The notes under the pieces: model-generated
Database searches by the model: none
What the model was told of the DNA's origin: nothing
The model's input: only the letters and a program-made list of their open reading frames with translations
Translations under genes and position numbers: made by a program
In this document: positions 12,453 through 19,183 of the stretch, one piece after another
Position numbering within the stretch: the first letter of the stretch is position 1
How the letters are laid out: every line of letters begins with the position of its first letter
NCBI RefSeq assembly: GCF_029968035.1
Contig: NZ_JASCIQ010000002.1
Span: forward strand, 248,001 to 312,000
Origin: Streptomyces cavernicola
GTDB taxonomy: Bacteria > Actinomycetota > Actinomycetes > Streptomycetales > Streptomycetaceae
DNA length: 64,000 nucleotides
Direction of reading: 5' to 3'

Positions 12453-12484
12453 CGCCCCGCTCGTCCGTAAGGATGAGCGGGGCG
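12453..12484 (+). terminator. Terminator after ppiA
   Basis: CGCCCCGCTCGTCC and GGATGAGCGGGGCG form a 14-bp stem with one G-T pair and a GTAA loop. There is no clear U-tract, as is common in Streptomyces. The hairpin also lies just upstream of the rhomboid start. Confidence 0.6.
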
Positions 12485-12528
12485 GTGCGTTGCGCACCCG
12501 TGCCGTCGTACGGAGAGTGAGGGGACTC

Positions 12529-13410
12529 ATGGACCAGGCGCCCGGCAGTCCGCAGGAACCGCAGGGCACGTCCGGCCTGCCCGGCTGCTACCGGCATCCG
12601 GACCGCGAGACGGGTGTGCGCTGTACCCGCTGCGAGCGTCCGATCTGCCCGGAGTGCATGGTCAGCGCCTCGGTCGGGTTCCAGTGCCCGACGTGCGTAC
12701 GGGAGGGCTCGGGCACCGGGCACGCGCCCGCGGCGAACCAGCCGCGGACCATCGCGGGCGGCGCCGTCGCCGCCGACCCGCGGCTGATCACCAAGATCCT
12801 CATCGGCCTGAACGTCGCCGTGTTCGTCCTTGTGTCGGTGAAGCCGGAGCTGGTCAGCGAGCTGTTCCTGGTGGGCGGGGCCGCGTACCTGCCGTGGGGC
12901 GTCGCGAGCGGTGAGTGGTATCGCCTCGTCACGTCGATGTTCCTGCACGAGGAGATCTGGCACATCGCCTTCAACATGCTGGGCCTGTGGTGGCTCGGCG
13001 GTCCGCTGGAGGCCGCGCTCGGCCGGGTGCGGTACGTGGCGCTGTATCTGATCTCCGGCCTCGCCGGCAGTGCGCTGACCTATCTGATCGCCTCGCCGCT
13101 GCAGCCGTCGCTCGGCGCTTCGGGCGCGGTGTTCGGGCTGATGGGGGCGACGGCCGTGCTGATGCGCCGCCTCGACTACGACATGCGGCCGGTCCTGGCG
13201 CTGCTCGCGCTGAACATGCTGTTCACGTTCACCTGGTCGGGCATCGCCTGGGAGGCGCACGTCGGCGGACTCGTCGCGGGTATCGCCGTCGCGTACGGGC
13301 TTGTGCACGCGCCCCGCGAGCGGCGGGCGCTTGTGCAGTGGGGGACGTGCGGGCTCGTGCTGCTGCTCGTGCTCGGCACGGTGATCGTCCGGAGCGCGCA
13401 GCTGAGCTGA
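12529..13410 (+). CDS. Rhomboid family intramembrane serine protease with N-terminal zinc finger
   Basis: This 293-aa protein cleaves membrane proteins within the bilayer. Residues 17-60 form a Cys/His-rich B-box-like zinc finger (C-Y-R-H then CTRCERPICPEC and CPTC). Six membrane segments follow. The catalytic serine is in GASGAVFG and the catalytic histidine in WEAHVGG, and HIAFNMLGLWWLG is the conserved HxxxN region. The ATG at 12529 follows GAGAGTGAGGGG; a longer frame from 12490 would run over the ribosome site. The substrate is unknown. Confidence 0.92.
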   Translation: MDQAPGSPQEPQGTSGLPGCYRHPDRETGVRCTRCERPICPECMVSASVGFQCPTCVREGSGTGHAPAANQPRTIAGGAVAADPRLITKILIGLNVAVFVLVSVKPELVSELFLVGGAAYLPWGVASGEWYRLVTSMFLHEEIWHIAFNMLGLWWLGGPLEAALGRVRYVALYLISGLAGSALTYLIASPLQPSLGASGAVFGLMGATAVLMRRLDYDMRPVLALLALNMLFTFTWSGIAWEAHVGGLVAGIAVAYGLVHAPRERRALVQWGTCGLVLLLVLGTVIVRSAQLS

Positions 13411-13429
13411 GACCGGCTGCTCCGCCGAC

Positions 13430-13760
13430 CGCCTTGTGGCCCCTGTGGATCCCCTGTGGGCTCCTGTGGAGAGCCGGGGACAACCGCTTCGTTCACCGCA
13501 GGTGGACGGTTGTGCACACACTGTGGCCGAAGTTGTCCACAGCGTGTGGCGGATCTTGTGCACGCTGTGGGGAACAGCAGTGCCCCTTGTCACTGACCTG
13601 GGTTTTCCCAGGAAGGACAAGGGGCGTGCGATGTTCCAGGTGGCGGCGTTCCGGTCCTACCGGCGTCAACGTCGCGGGGGTTATCCACAGATCTTCTTAG
13701 TTTTCCGCAGCTGTGGAAACGGCTGTGGATAACTCAGTGGATAGCTCGGGGCAGGACTTG
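13430..13760. promoter_or_regulatory. Cluster of DnaA boxes in the rhomboid-crgA gap
   Basis: The 383-bp gap between the convergent rhomboid and crgA genes has no ORF worth calling. It holds three strict DnaA boxes: TTGTCCACA at 13533-13541, TTATCCACA at 13681-13689 and TGTGGATAA at 13724-13732 (opposite strand). Weaker variants are scattered around them, such as TTGTGCACA at 13510, TGTGGAAAC at 13712 and several CTGTGGG/CTGTGGA words at 13435-13470. TTGTCCACA is the preferred Streptomyces box. S. coelicolor has published extra-origin DnaA-box clusters near oriC (H69, H24, D78), and this may be the equivalent of one of them. Confidence 0.75.
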
Positions 13761-13793
13761 CGTCCCAGGGGCCGAGCGGGGTAGTTCAGCGCC

Positions 13794-14051
13794 CTACTTC
13801 CACTGCGTGGAGACGCCGAAGCCGGCCGCGATGAAGCCGAAGCCGACCACGATGTTCCAGTTGCCGAGCGCCTCGACGGGCAGCTTGGTCTCCGTCACGT
13901 AGAAGACGACGATCCATGCCAGGCCGATCAGGAACATGGCCAGCATGACGGGGGCCACCCAGCCACGGCTGGTCAGCTTGATGTTGGCCGCCTGCTTCGA
14001 GGAAGGCGGCGGCGTGTAGTCGGCCTTCTTGCGGATACGTGACTTCGGCAC
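13794..14051 (-). CDS. crgA: Cell division protein CrgA
   Basis: This 85-aa protein is the full family length. A basic N-terminus ([15 protein letters not shown]) is followed by two membrane helices ([19 protein letters not shown] and [14 protein letters not shown]) and a very short C-terminus ending in TQWK. CrgA is known in Streptomyces to inhibit or coordinate FtsZ-ring assembly during sporulation septation, and in mycobacteria it is part of the divisome. It is divergent from the DUF881 gene and close to the pknB/pbpA/rodA division locus. Its 3' side faces the DnaA-box cluster. Confidence 0.95.
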   Translation of the reverse strand: MPKSRIRKKADYTPPPSSKQAANIKLTSRGWVAPVMLAMFLIGLAWIVVFYVTETKLPVEALGNWNIVVGFGFIAAGFGVSTQWK

Positions 14052-14124
14052 GAGGGTTTCTCCTGTCGATGCGCTGCGTGGCCGCGCAGGGAACGGGTTC
14101 GGCTGGCGCCGGGCGGGGACGGCG

Positions 14125-14150
14125 ATGGGGGCACGATGCTCTCCCCCAAG
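14125..14150. repeat. Possible degenerate copy of the palindromic repeat seen at 16250 and 61876
   Basis: ATGGGGGCAC and CTCCCCCAAG flank only six bases (GATGCT). These are the outer ends of the palindromic repeat found in pabA and the second bkdC, with the GCTCGAG centre missing. The stretch lies between the divergent crgA and DUF881 genes. It could be coincidence. Confidence 0.35.
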
Positions 14151-14198
14151 CGTCCGTTAGCGTAGTGCTTCCGCCGCGCCGTAAGGAGTAAGGGTACG

Positions 14199-14981
14199 TT
14201 GAGCAATTCTGCCGACTCCTCCGACGAGGCCCCCAAGGGCCCTGGTCGCAGCTCCGGACTGCGTCCCGTGCGCCTCCTGACCGCCGCTGTGTTCGCGCTC
14301 GCCGGGTTGATCTTCTTCACCAGCTTCAACACTGCCAAGGGTACGAACATCCGTACCGACGCCTCGTTGCTGAAGCTGTCCGACCTGATCCAGGAGCGCA
14401 GCCACGAGAACGGCCGGCTCGACGAGGCCAACGGCGCCCTGCGCGAGGACGTCGACGCCCTCGCCGAGCGGGACAGCGGCAGCTCCGACGTCGAAGCGGC
14501 CGAGCTCGACGCCCTGGAGAAGGAAGCCGGCACCAAGAAGCTCAAGGGCGAGGCCGTCTCCGTCACCCTCACCGACGCCCCGCCCAACGCCACCGCGAAG
14601 ATCCCCGGCTACCCCGAGCCGCTCCCCAACGACCTGGTCATCCACCAGCAGGACCTCCAGGCCGTCGTCAACGCTCTGTGGAAGGGCGGCGCCAAGGGCA
14701 TCAAGGTCATGGATCAGCGGCTGATCTCCACCAGCGCCGTCCGCTGCGTCGGCAACACCCTGATCCTCCAGGGCCGCGTCTACTCGCCCCCGTACAAGGT
14801 CACCGCCGTCGGCGAGCCCGAGAAGCTGCGGCAGGCGCTCACCGCGTCGCCGGAGATCCAGAACTACATGCTGTACGTCAACGCGTACGGACTCGGGTGG
14901 AAAGTCGACGACCACCGGGCGGTGACTCTTCCCGGTTACTCGGGCACAGTGGATCTCCACTACGCGACGCCCGTGAAGTAG
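14199..14981 (+). CDS. DUF881 family membrane protein
   Basis: This 260-aa protein starts at TTG 14199, with AAGGAG 12 bp upstream. It has a short polar leader, one N-terminal membrane helix (LLTAAVFALAGLIFFTSF), a coiled-coil-like stretch (about residues 65-105, rich in E/L/D) and the extracytoplasmic DUF881 domain (VSVTLTDAPPN, VIHQQDLQAVVNALWKGGA, GNTLILQG, YVNAYGLGW). DUF881 proteins occur near division genes in many Gram-positives and their job is unknown. Here the gene opens the plus-strand sortase cluster and sits 57 bp before the first sortase. Confidence 0.9.
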   Translation: MSNSADSSDEAPKGPGRSSGLRPVRLLTAAVFALAGLIFFTSFNTAKGTNIRTDASLLKLSDLIQERSHENGRLDEANGALREDVDALAERDSGSSDVEAAELDALEKEAGTKKLKGEAVSVTLTDAPPNATAKIPGYPEPLPNDLVIHQQDLQAVVNALWKGGAKGIKVMDQRLISTSAVRCVGNTLILQGRVYSPPYKVTAVGEPEKLRQALTASPEIQNYMLYVNAYGLGWKVDDHRAVTLPGYSGTVDLHYATPVK

Positions 14982-15038
14982 GAGCAGCGGGGCGCCAACC
15001 AGCCGTGGGGCCACGGCAGTTCGGGGAGGGGCCGGACC

Positions 15039-15809
15039 GTGTCGGTGCGAGTGCTCGTCAGGACGTTCAGCGAACTGTGCCTCACCGTCGGCATGTTGAT
15101 CGTGCTGTTCGTCGCGTACGTCCTGTTCTGGACCGGTGTGAAGGCCGACGGGGCGATGGACAGCCAGATCGAGCAGCTGCAGAGCGAGTGGGCGCAGGGG
15201 TCCGTGCCGGCGGGTGAGGGCGCGGCGCCGGGCGATCAGGGGACGGGCGATCAAGGGACCGGCGCGGACGCGAAGCCCGAAACCCCGACCGGCGACAGCG
15301 GCGAGGCCGAGACGAGTCCGCCCTCCCCGCCCGCCTACCAGGACGGCAAGCCCTTCGCCGTCATGTACATCCCGCGGTTCGGCGCCGCGTGGAACAAGCC
15401 CGTACTCGAAGGCACCGGCGTCGAGACCCTCAAGAAGGGCCTCGGCCACTACGACTCGACCGCGCAGCTGGGGCAGCGCGGCAACTTCTCCGTCGCGGGC
15501 CACCGGCGCACCTACGGCGACCCGTTCAAGGACTTCCCCCGGCTGCGCCCCGGCGACCCGGTGGTGCTGACCGACGGCTCCACCTGGTTCACGTACCGCA
15601 TCGTCAACAAGCCCTACAAGACGCTGCCCAGCGACATCGGCGTGATCGACCCCGTCCCCCGCAAGTCCGGCCTCGACGGGCCGGGCCGTTACCTCACCCT
15701 TACGACCTGTGAGCCAGAGTGGGGGCACAGCCACCGGCTGATCGTCTGGGCGCACCTCGACGCGACCCAGCCGGTGGAGGAGGGGAAGCCCGAGGCATTG
15801 CGCAGCTGA
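15039..15809 (+). CDS. Class E sortase (first of three)
   Basis: This 256-aa transpeptidase attaches surface proteins to peptidoglycan. It has one N-terminal membrane anchor (ELCLTVGMLIVLFVAYVLFW), then a Pro/Asp/Gly-rich linker encoded by imperfect GGGGACGGGCGATCA repeats, then the sortase barrel. Catalytic residues are visible: His in NFSVAGHRRTYGDPF, Cys in TLTTCEPEW and Arg in SHRLIVWAHL. TLTTC is typical of class E. GTG 15039 follows GGGGAGG. It is separate from the two downstream sortases, with a tiny membrane gene and pabA in between. Confidence 0.94.
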   Translation: MSVRVLVRTFSELCLTVGMLIVLFVAYVLFWTGVKADGAMDSQIEQLQSEWAQGSVPAGEGAAPGDQGTGDQGTGADAKPETPTGDSGEAETSPPSPPAYQDGKPFAVMYIPRFGAAWNKPVLEGTGVETLKKGLGHYDSTAQLGQRGNFSVAGHRRTYGDPFKDFPRLRPGDPVVLTDGSTWFTYRIVNKPYKTLPSDIGVIDPVPRKSGLDGPGRYLTLTTCEPEWGHSHRLIVWAHLDATQPVEEGKPEALRS

Positions 15810-15899
15810 CCCACGTACACCGGGCGCCGCCCCTTAGTCTGGTGGCGTAGGCCGAGAGGGCCATCGGGGCCACGGGCGTGGGAAGGGACTGCGGACAGC

Positions 15900-16133
15900 A
15901 TGTACGGCTGGATCTGGCGGCATCTGCCGGGCGACACGTGGCTCAAGGCCCTCATCTCGGTCGCCCTGGTGCTCGGAGTCGTCTATCTCCTCTTCCAGTT
16001 CGTCTTCCCGTGGGCGGAGCCGCTGCTTCCGTTCAACGACGTGACGGTGGACGAGAACGTGGGCATGGGCGCGGGTACGGGCATGGGCGCGGGTATGGGC
16101 GCCCTCAACGGCTCGACGGGAGCGGCCCTGTGA
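15900..16133 (+). CDS. Small membrane protein in the sortase-pabA cluster
   Basis: This 77-aa protein begins MYGWIWRHLPGDTWLK. One strong membrane helix follows (ALISVALVLGVVYLLFQFVF), then an extracytoplasmic PWAEPLLPFNDVTVDEN segment and a Gly/Met/Ala-rich repeat tail (MGAGTGMGAGMGA). ATG 15900 is preceded by GGGAAGGGA. Its stop codon overlaps the start of pabA, so the genes are translationally coupled. I do not recognise the family. Position suggests an envelope role; it has no obvious LPxTG-like sorting motif. Confidence 0.8.
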   Translation: MYGWIWRHLPGDTWLKALISVALVLGVVYLLFQFVFPWAEPLLPFNDVTVDENVGMGAGTGMGAGMGALNGSTGAAL

Positions 16134-16804
16134 GCGCGCGCATCCTCGTCGTCGACAACTACGACAGCTTTGTCTTCAACATCGTCCAGTACCTCTACCA
16201 ACTGGGCGCCGAGTGCGAGGTCGTGCGCAACGACGAGGTCTCCACCTCGTATGCGCATGGGGGCACCTCCCGCTCGAGCGAAGCCGAGAGTGGGGGAGGA
16301 TTCGACGGCGTGCTGCTCTCGCCGGGGCCCGGCGCACCCGAACAGGCCGGTGTCTGCGTCGACATGGTCCGGCACTGCGCGGCGACCGGCGTGCCCGTCT
16401 TCGGCGTCTGCCTCGGCATGCAGTCGATGGCCGTGGCGTACGGCGGGGTCGTGGACCGGGCGCCCGAGCTGCTGCACGGCAAGACGTCCCCGGTGGTCCA
16501 CGAGGGCGTCGGCGTCTTCGCCGGACTGCCCTCGCCGTTCACCGCCACCCGCTACCACTCGCTCGCCGCCGAGCCGGCGCACCTGCCGGACGAGCTGCGC
16601 GTCACCGCGCGCACGGACGACGGCATCATCATGGGCCTCAGACACCGTGAACTGCCCGTCGAGGGCGTGCAGTTCCACCCGGAGTCGGTGCTCACCGAGC
16701 ACGGCCACCTGATGCTCGCCAACTGGCTGGTCGAGTGCGGTGACCCGGAGGCGGTGGCGCGATCGGCGGGGCTTGCCCCCGTCGTGGGCAGGGCCTCGGC
16801 GTGA
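16130..16804 (+). CDS. pabA: Aminodeoxychorismate/anthranilate synthase glutamine amidotransferase subunit
   Basis: This 224-aa class I glutamine amidotransferase supplies ammonia for aminodeoxychorismate (folate) or anthranilate (tryptophan) synthesis. The nucleophile is Cys94 in FGVCLGMQ, and the His/Glu pair is in VQFHPES. Residues about 38-57 (SYAHGGTSRSSEAESGGG) are an unusual in-frame insertion in the loop before LLSPGPG, encoded by a palindromic repeat (16250-16300). GTG 16130 overlaps the previous stop, and its own stop overlaps the next GTG. No synthase component I gene is nearby. The pabA-versus-trpG choice is from Streptomyces gene order. Confidence 0.93.
   Translation: MSARILVVDNYDSFVFNIVQYLYQLGAECEVVRNDEVSTSYAHGGTSRSSEAESGGGFDGVLLSPGPGAPEQAGVCVDMVRHCAATGVPVFGVCLGMQSMAVAYGGVVDRAPELLHGKTSPVVHEGVGVFAGLPSPFTATRYHSLAAEPAHLPDELRVTARTDDGIIMGLRHRELPVEGVQFHPESVLTEHGHLMLANWLVECGDPEAVARSAGLAPVVGRASA
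16250..16300. repeat. Palindromic repeat inserted in frame in pabA (copy A)
   Basis: The element reads ATGGGGGCACCTCCCG, then CTCGAGCGAAGCCGAGAG, then TGGGGGAG. Outer G-runs and C-runs plus an inner CTCGAG-centred stem can form a hairpin. Its reverse complement aligns nearly end to end with the copy at 61876-61919. I recall very similar elements scattered through Streptomyces genomes. Here it supplies about 17 codons without breaking the frame. Confidence 0.75.
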
Positions 16805-18198
16805 CCGCCACCCGCCCCGAGCGCGAATCAGGCGCCCCGTACGAGCAGGATCCCGCGTACGGGGGCGCCGGTGCGTTCGAGGCGGCGGTCGACCGCATGG
16901 ACGACCCCCTCAACGACCCGCTGCCCGGCGGCGGCCACACCTCCCCGTGGTTCCGCACGCCGCCCGCTGCTCCGGCGGACGAGCCGCAGCCGGTCGCGTA
17001 CGACGCGCCTCTTGCGTACGACGAGGCGCATTCCTTCACGTACGACGAGCCGCAGCCGTACTCGTACGAGGAACCGCAGCCGTCCTCGTACGAGGAGCCG
17101 CAGCGGGCACTGGACTCGTTCGAGGAGCCGCAGCCCCAGCCCCAGCCCCAACTCCAGCCCCAGCCGCACGTCCACGAGGAGCCGCAGCCCCAGTCGTACG
17201 AAGAGCCCGAGTCCTACGCCGAGCCCGTCGACGACGAGACCGTGGGGCTGCGTACGGCCGACACCCGGCGGGCGGCCGAGGGGGCGGACCGGGCGGACCG
17301 GCCCGAGGCGGAGGAGAGCCCGGCCCCGACCGGAGAAGGGCGGGCGGCCCGGCGCAAGGCGGCGCAGCAGGCCGCGCGGCGGAGCGTCGTCGGCGTGGTC
17401 GGCGGCGGAGGAGGCCGACGCAGGCGCACACCGGGCGGTACGGCCGCGGCCGCCACGTCCGAGACGAAGGCGGACGGCAAGCCGCTGTCCCGCGTCGAGG
17501 CGCGGCGGGCGGAGCGCGCGCGGAGACCCAGCCCCGCGGTCGTGGCGAGCCGGGCCGTGGGCGAGCTCTTCATCTCCGTGGGCGTACTGATGCTGCTGTT
17601 CGTCGCGTACCAGCTGTGGTGGACGAATGTGCGCGCCGGCCAGGAGGCGGGCAGCGCGACGGACACGCTCCAGGAGGACTGGGCGAGCGGCAAGCGCAAG
17701 CCGGGCGCCTTCGAACCCGGCCAGGGCTTCGCCATCATGCACATCCCGCGGCTCGACGTGGTCGTCCCCGTCGCCGAGGGCATCGACAAGGAACGCGTCC
17801 TGGACCGCGGCATGGTCGGGCACTACGCCGAGGGCGCCCTGAAGACCGCGATGCCCGACGCGAAGAAGGGCAACTTCGCGGTCGCCGGCCACCGCAACAC
17901 CCACGGCGAACCGTTCCGGTACGTGAACCGCCTGGAGAAGGGCGACGAGATCGTCGTCGAGACCCAGGACAAGTACTACGTGTACTCGATGCAGACCATC
18001 CTTCCGCAGACCAGCCCGAGCAATACGGGGGTCATCGCGCCGATCCCCAAGGGCTCGGGCTTCACGGAGCCGGGGCGGTACATCACGCTGACCACGTGCA
18101 CCCCGGAGTTCACCAGTACGTATCGAATGATCGTCTGGGGCAAGATGGTCGAGGAACGGCCGCGCAGCAAGGGCAAGCCCGACGCCCTGGTCCGCTGA
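16801..18198 (+). CDS. srtE1: Class E sortase with long low-complexity cytoplasmic N-terminus
   Basis: This 465-aa sortase starts at GTG 16801, overlapping the pabA stop. Residues 1 to about 240 are cytoplasmic and disordered, with repeated Y-E-E-P-Q-P units (about 80-145), a Q-P run and then basic patches. The membrane helix is at about 255-280 (ELFISVGVLMLLFVAYQLWW). The catalytic barrel shows His in NFAVAGHRNTHGEPF, Cys in TLTTCTPEF and Arg in TYRMIVWG. Class E sortases anchor chaplins in S. coelicolor, where SrtE1 and SrtE2 are encoded in tandem as here. The srtE1 name is by synteny from memory. Confidence 0.92.
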   Translation: MTATRPERESGAPYEQDPAYGGAGAFEAAVDRMDDPLNDPLPGGGHTSPWFRTPPAAPADEPQPVAYDAPLAYDEAHSFTYDEPQPYSYEEPQPSSYEEPQRALDSFEEPQPQPQPQLQPQPHVHEEPQPQSYEEPESYAEPVDDETVGLRTADTRRAAEGADRADRPEAEESPAPTGEGRAARRKAAQQAARRSVVGVVGGGGGRRRRTPGGTAAAATSETKADGKPLSRVEARRAERARRPSPAVVASRAVGELFISVGVLMLLFVAYQLWWTNVRAGQEAGSATDTLQEDWASGKRKPGAFEPGQGFAIMHIPRLDVVVPVAEGIDKERVLDRGMVGHYAEGALKTAMPDAKKGNFAVAGHRNTHGEPFRYVNRLEKGDEIVVETQDKYYVYSMQTILPQTSPSNTGVIAPIPKGSGFTEPGRYITLTTCTPEFTSTYRMIVWGKMVEERPRSKGKPDALVR

Positions 18199-18266
18199 CC
18201 CGGCCCAACTCCACCTGACCAGAACGCACTTCACTCACTTCACTTCACTTGACGGGGCGGGAAGCC

Positions 18267-18998
18267 GTGGTAGCCACCACCGACCAGGACGAGCGGACCG
18301 AGAGCCCGCAGCCCGCGCCGAGGCGGCGCTCCCGACCCGGGCGGATCGCCAGAGCCGTCAGCGTCTTCGGTGAACTCCTCATCACCGCCGGACTGATCCT
18401 CGGCCTCTTCGTCGCCTACTCGCTGTGGTGGACCAACGTCCAGGCCGACAAGGAGGCCCGCAAGCAGGGCGACGCGGTGCGCGACCGCTGGGCGGGCGGC
18501 CCCGGCGCCCTCGACACCAAGGACGGCATCGGCTTCCTGCACGTACCGGGTATGAAGGTCGGCGAGATCCTGGTCAAGAAGGGCACCACGCCGAAGATCC
18601 TCAACGACGGCGTCGCCGGCTACTACACCAAGCCGGTCAAGTCGGCGCTGCCCGAGGACGACAAGGGCAACTTCTCGCTGGCCGCCCACCGCGACGGCCA
18701 CGGCGCCAAGTTCCACAACATCGACAAGCTCGAGGAAGGCGACCCGATCGTCTTCGAGACCAAGGACAAGTGGTACGTCTACAAGGTCTACTCGAAGCTC
18801 GCGCAGACCTCGAAGTTCAACGTGGACGTCCTCGACGACGTGCCCAAGGAGTCCGGCAAGAAGAAGGCCGGCCGCTACATCACGCTCACCACGTGCACGC
18901 CGGTCTACACGTCCACGTACCGCTACGTGGTGTGGGGCGAGCTGGACCGCGTCGAGAAGGTCGACAACGAGCGGACGCCGCCGAAGGAACTGCGCTGA
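18267..18998 (+). CDS. srtE2: Class E sortase (third of three)
   Basis: This 243-aa sortase has the membrane helix at about residues 32-56 (FGELLITAGLILGLFVAYSLWW) and catalytic His in NFSLAAHRDGHGAKF, Cys in TLTTCTPVY and Arg in TYRYVVWGEL. I chose GTG 18267 because GGGGCGGGAAG precedes it. The in-frame TTG at 18249 has no ribosome site and lies in a run of ACTTCAC repeats. It follows the previous sortase by 68 bp and ends the cluster at a strong terminator. The name follows the tandem srtE1-srtE2 order known in S. coelicolor. Confidence 0.92.
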   Translation: MVATTDQDERTESPQPAPRRRSRPGRIARAVSVFGELLITAGLILGLFVAYSLWWTNVQADKEARKQGDAVRDRWAGGPGALDTKDGIGFLHVPGMKVGEILVKKGTTPKILNDGVAGYYTKPVKSALPEDDKGNFSLAAHRDGHGAKFHNIDKLEEGDPIVFETKDKWYVYKVYSKLAQTSKFNVDVLDDVPKESGKKKAGRYITLTTCTPVYTSTYRYVVWGELDRVEKVDNERTPPKELR

Positions 18999-19099
18999 GG
19001 GACTCCGCTGAGTGAACCCCGCTGAGCTGGGGCTCGCTGAGCCGAGGCTCACTCAGCCGAGGCTCGGGTACCCGGGGCTCGCGTACCCGAGAAGAGACA

Positions 19100-19144
19100 A
19101 AAGACTCCCGGCCACCTCCTCGAAGGAAGTGGCCGGGAGTCTTT
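19100..19144. terminator. Bidirectional terminator between sortase and pknB
   Basis: AAAGACTCCCGGCCAC and GTGGCCGGGAGTCTTT form a perfect 16-bp stem with flanking A and T runs, so it can serve both convergent transcripts. Upstream, 19010-19092 contains degenerate repeats of CGCTGAGCCGAGGCTC. Confidence 0.9.
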
Positions 19145-19183
19145 GCGTTCAGGCGCCGGCCGAGCCGTGGCCGGCCCCGGGGC

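Noticed and set aside
11758..13620. Minus-strand frame of 620 aa opposite ppiA and rhomboid
   Set aside because: Both opposing genes have clear family motifs, and the frame has shadow-type composition rich in Arg, Ala and Gly.
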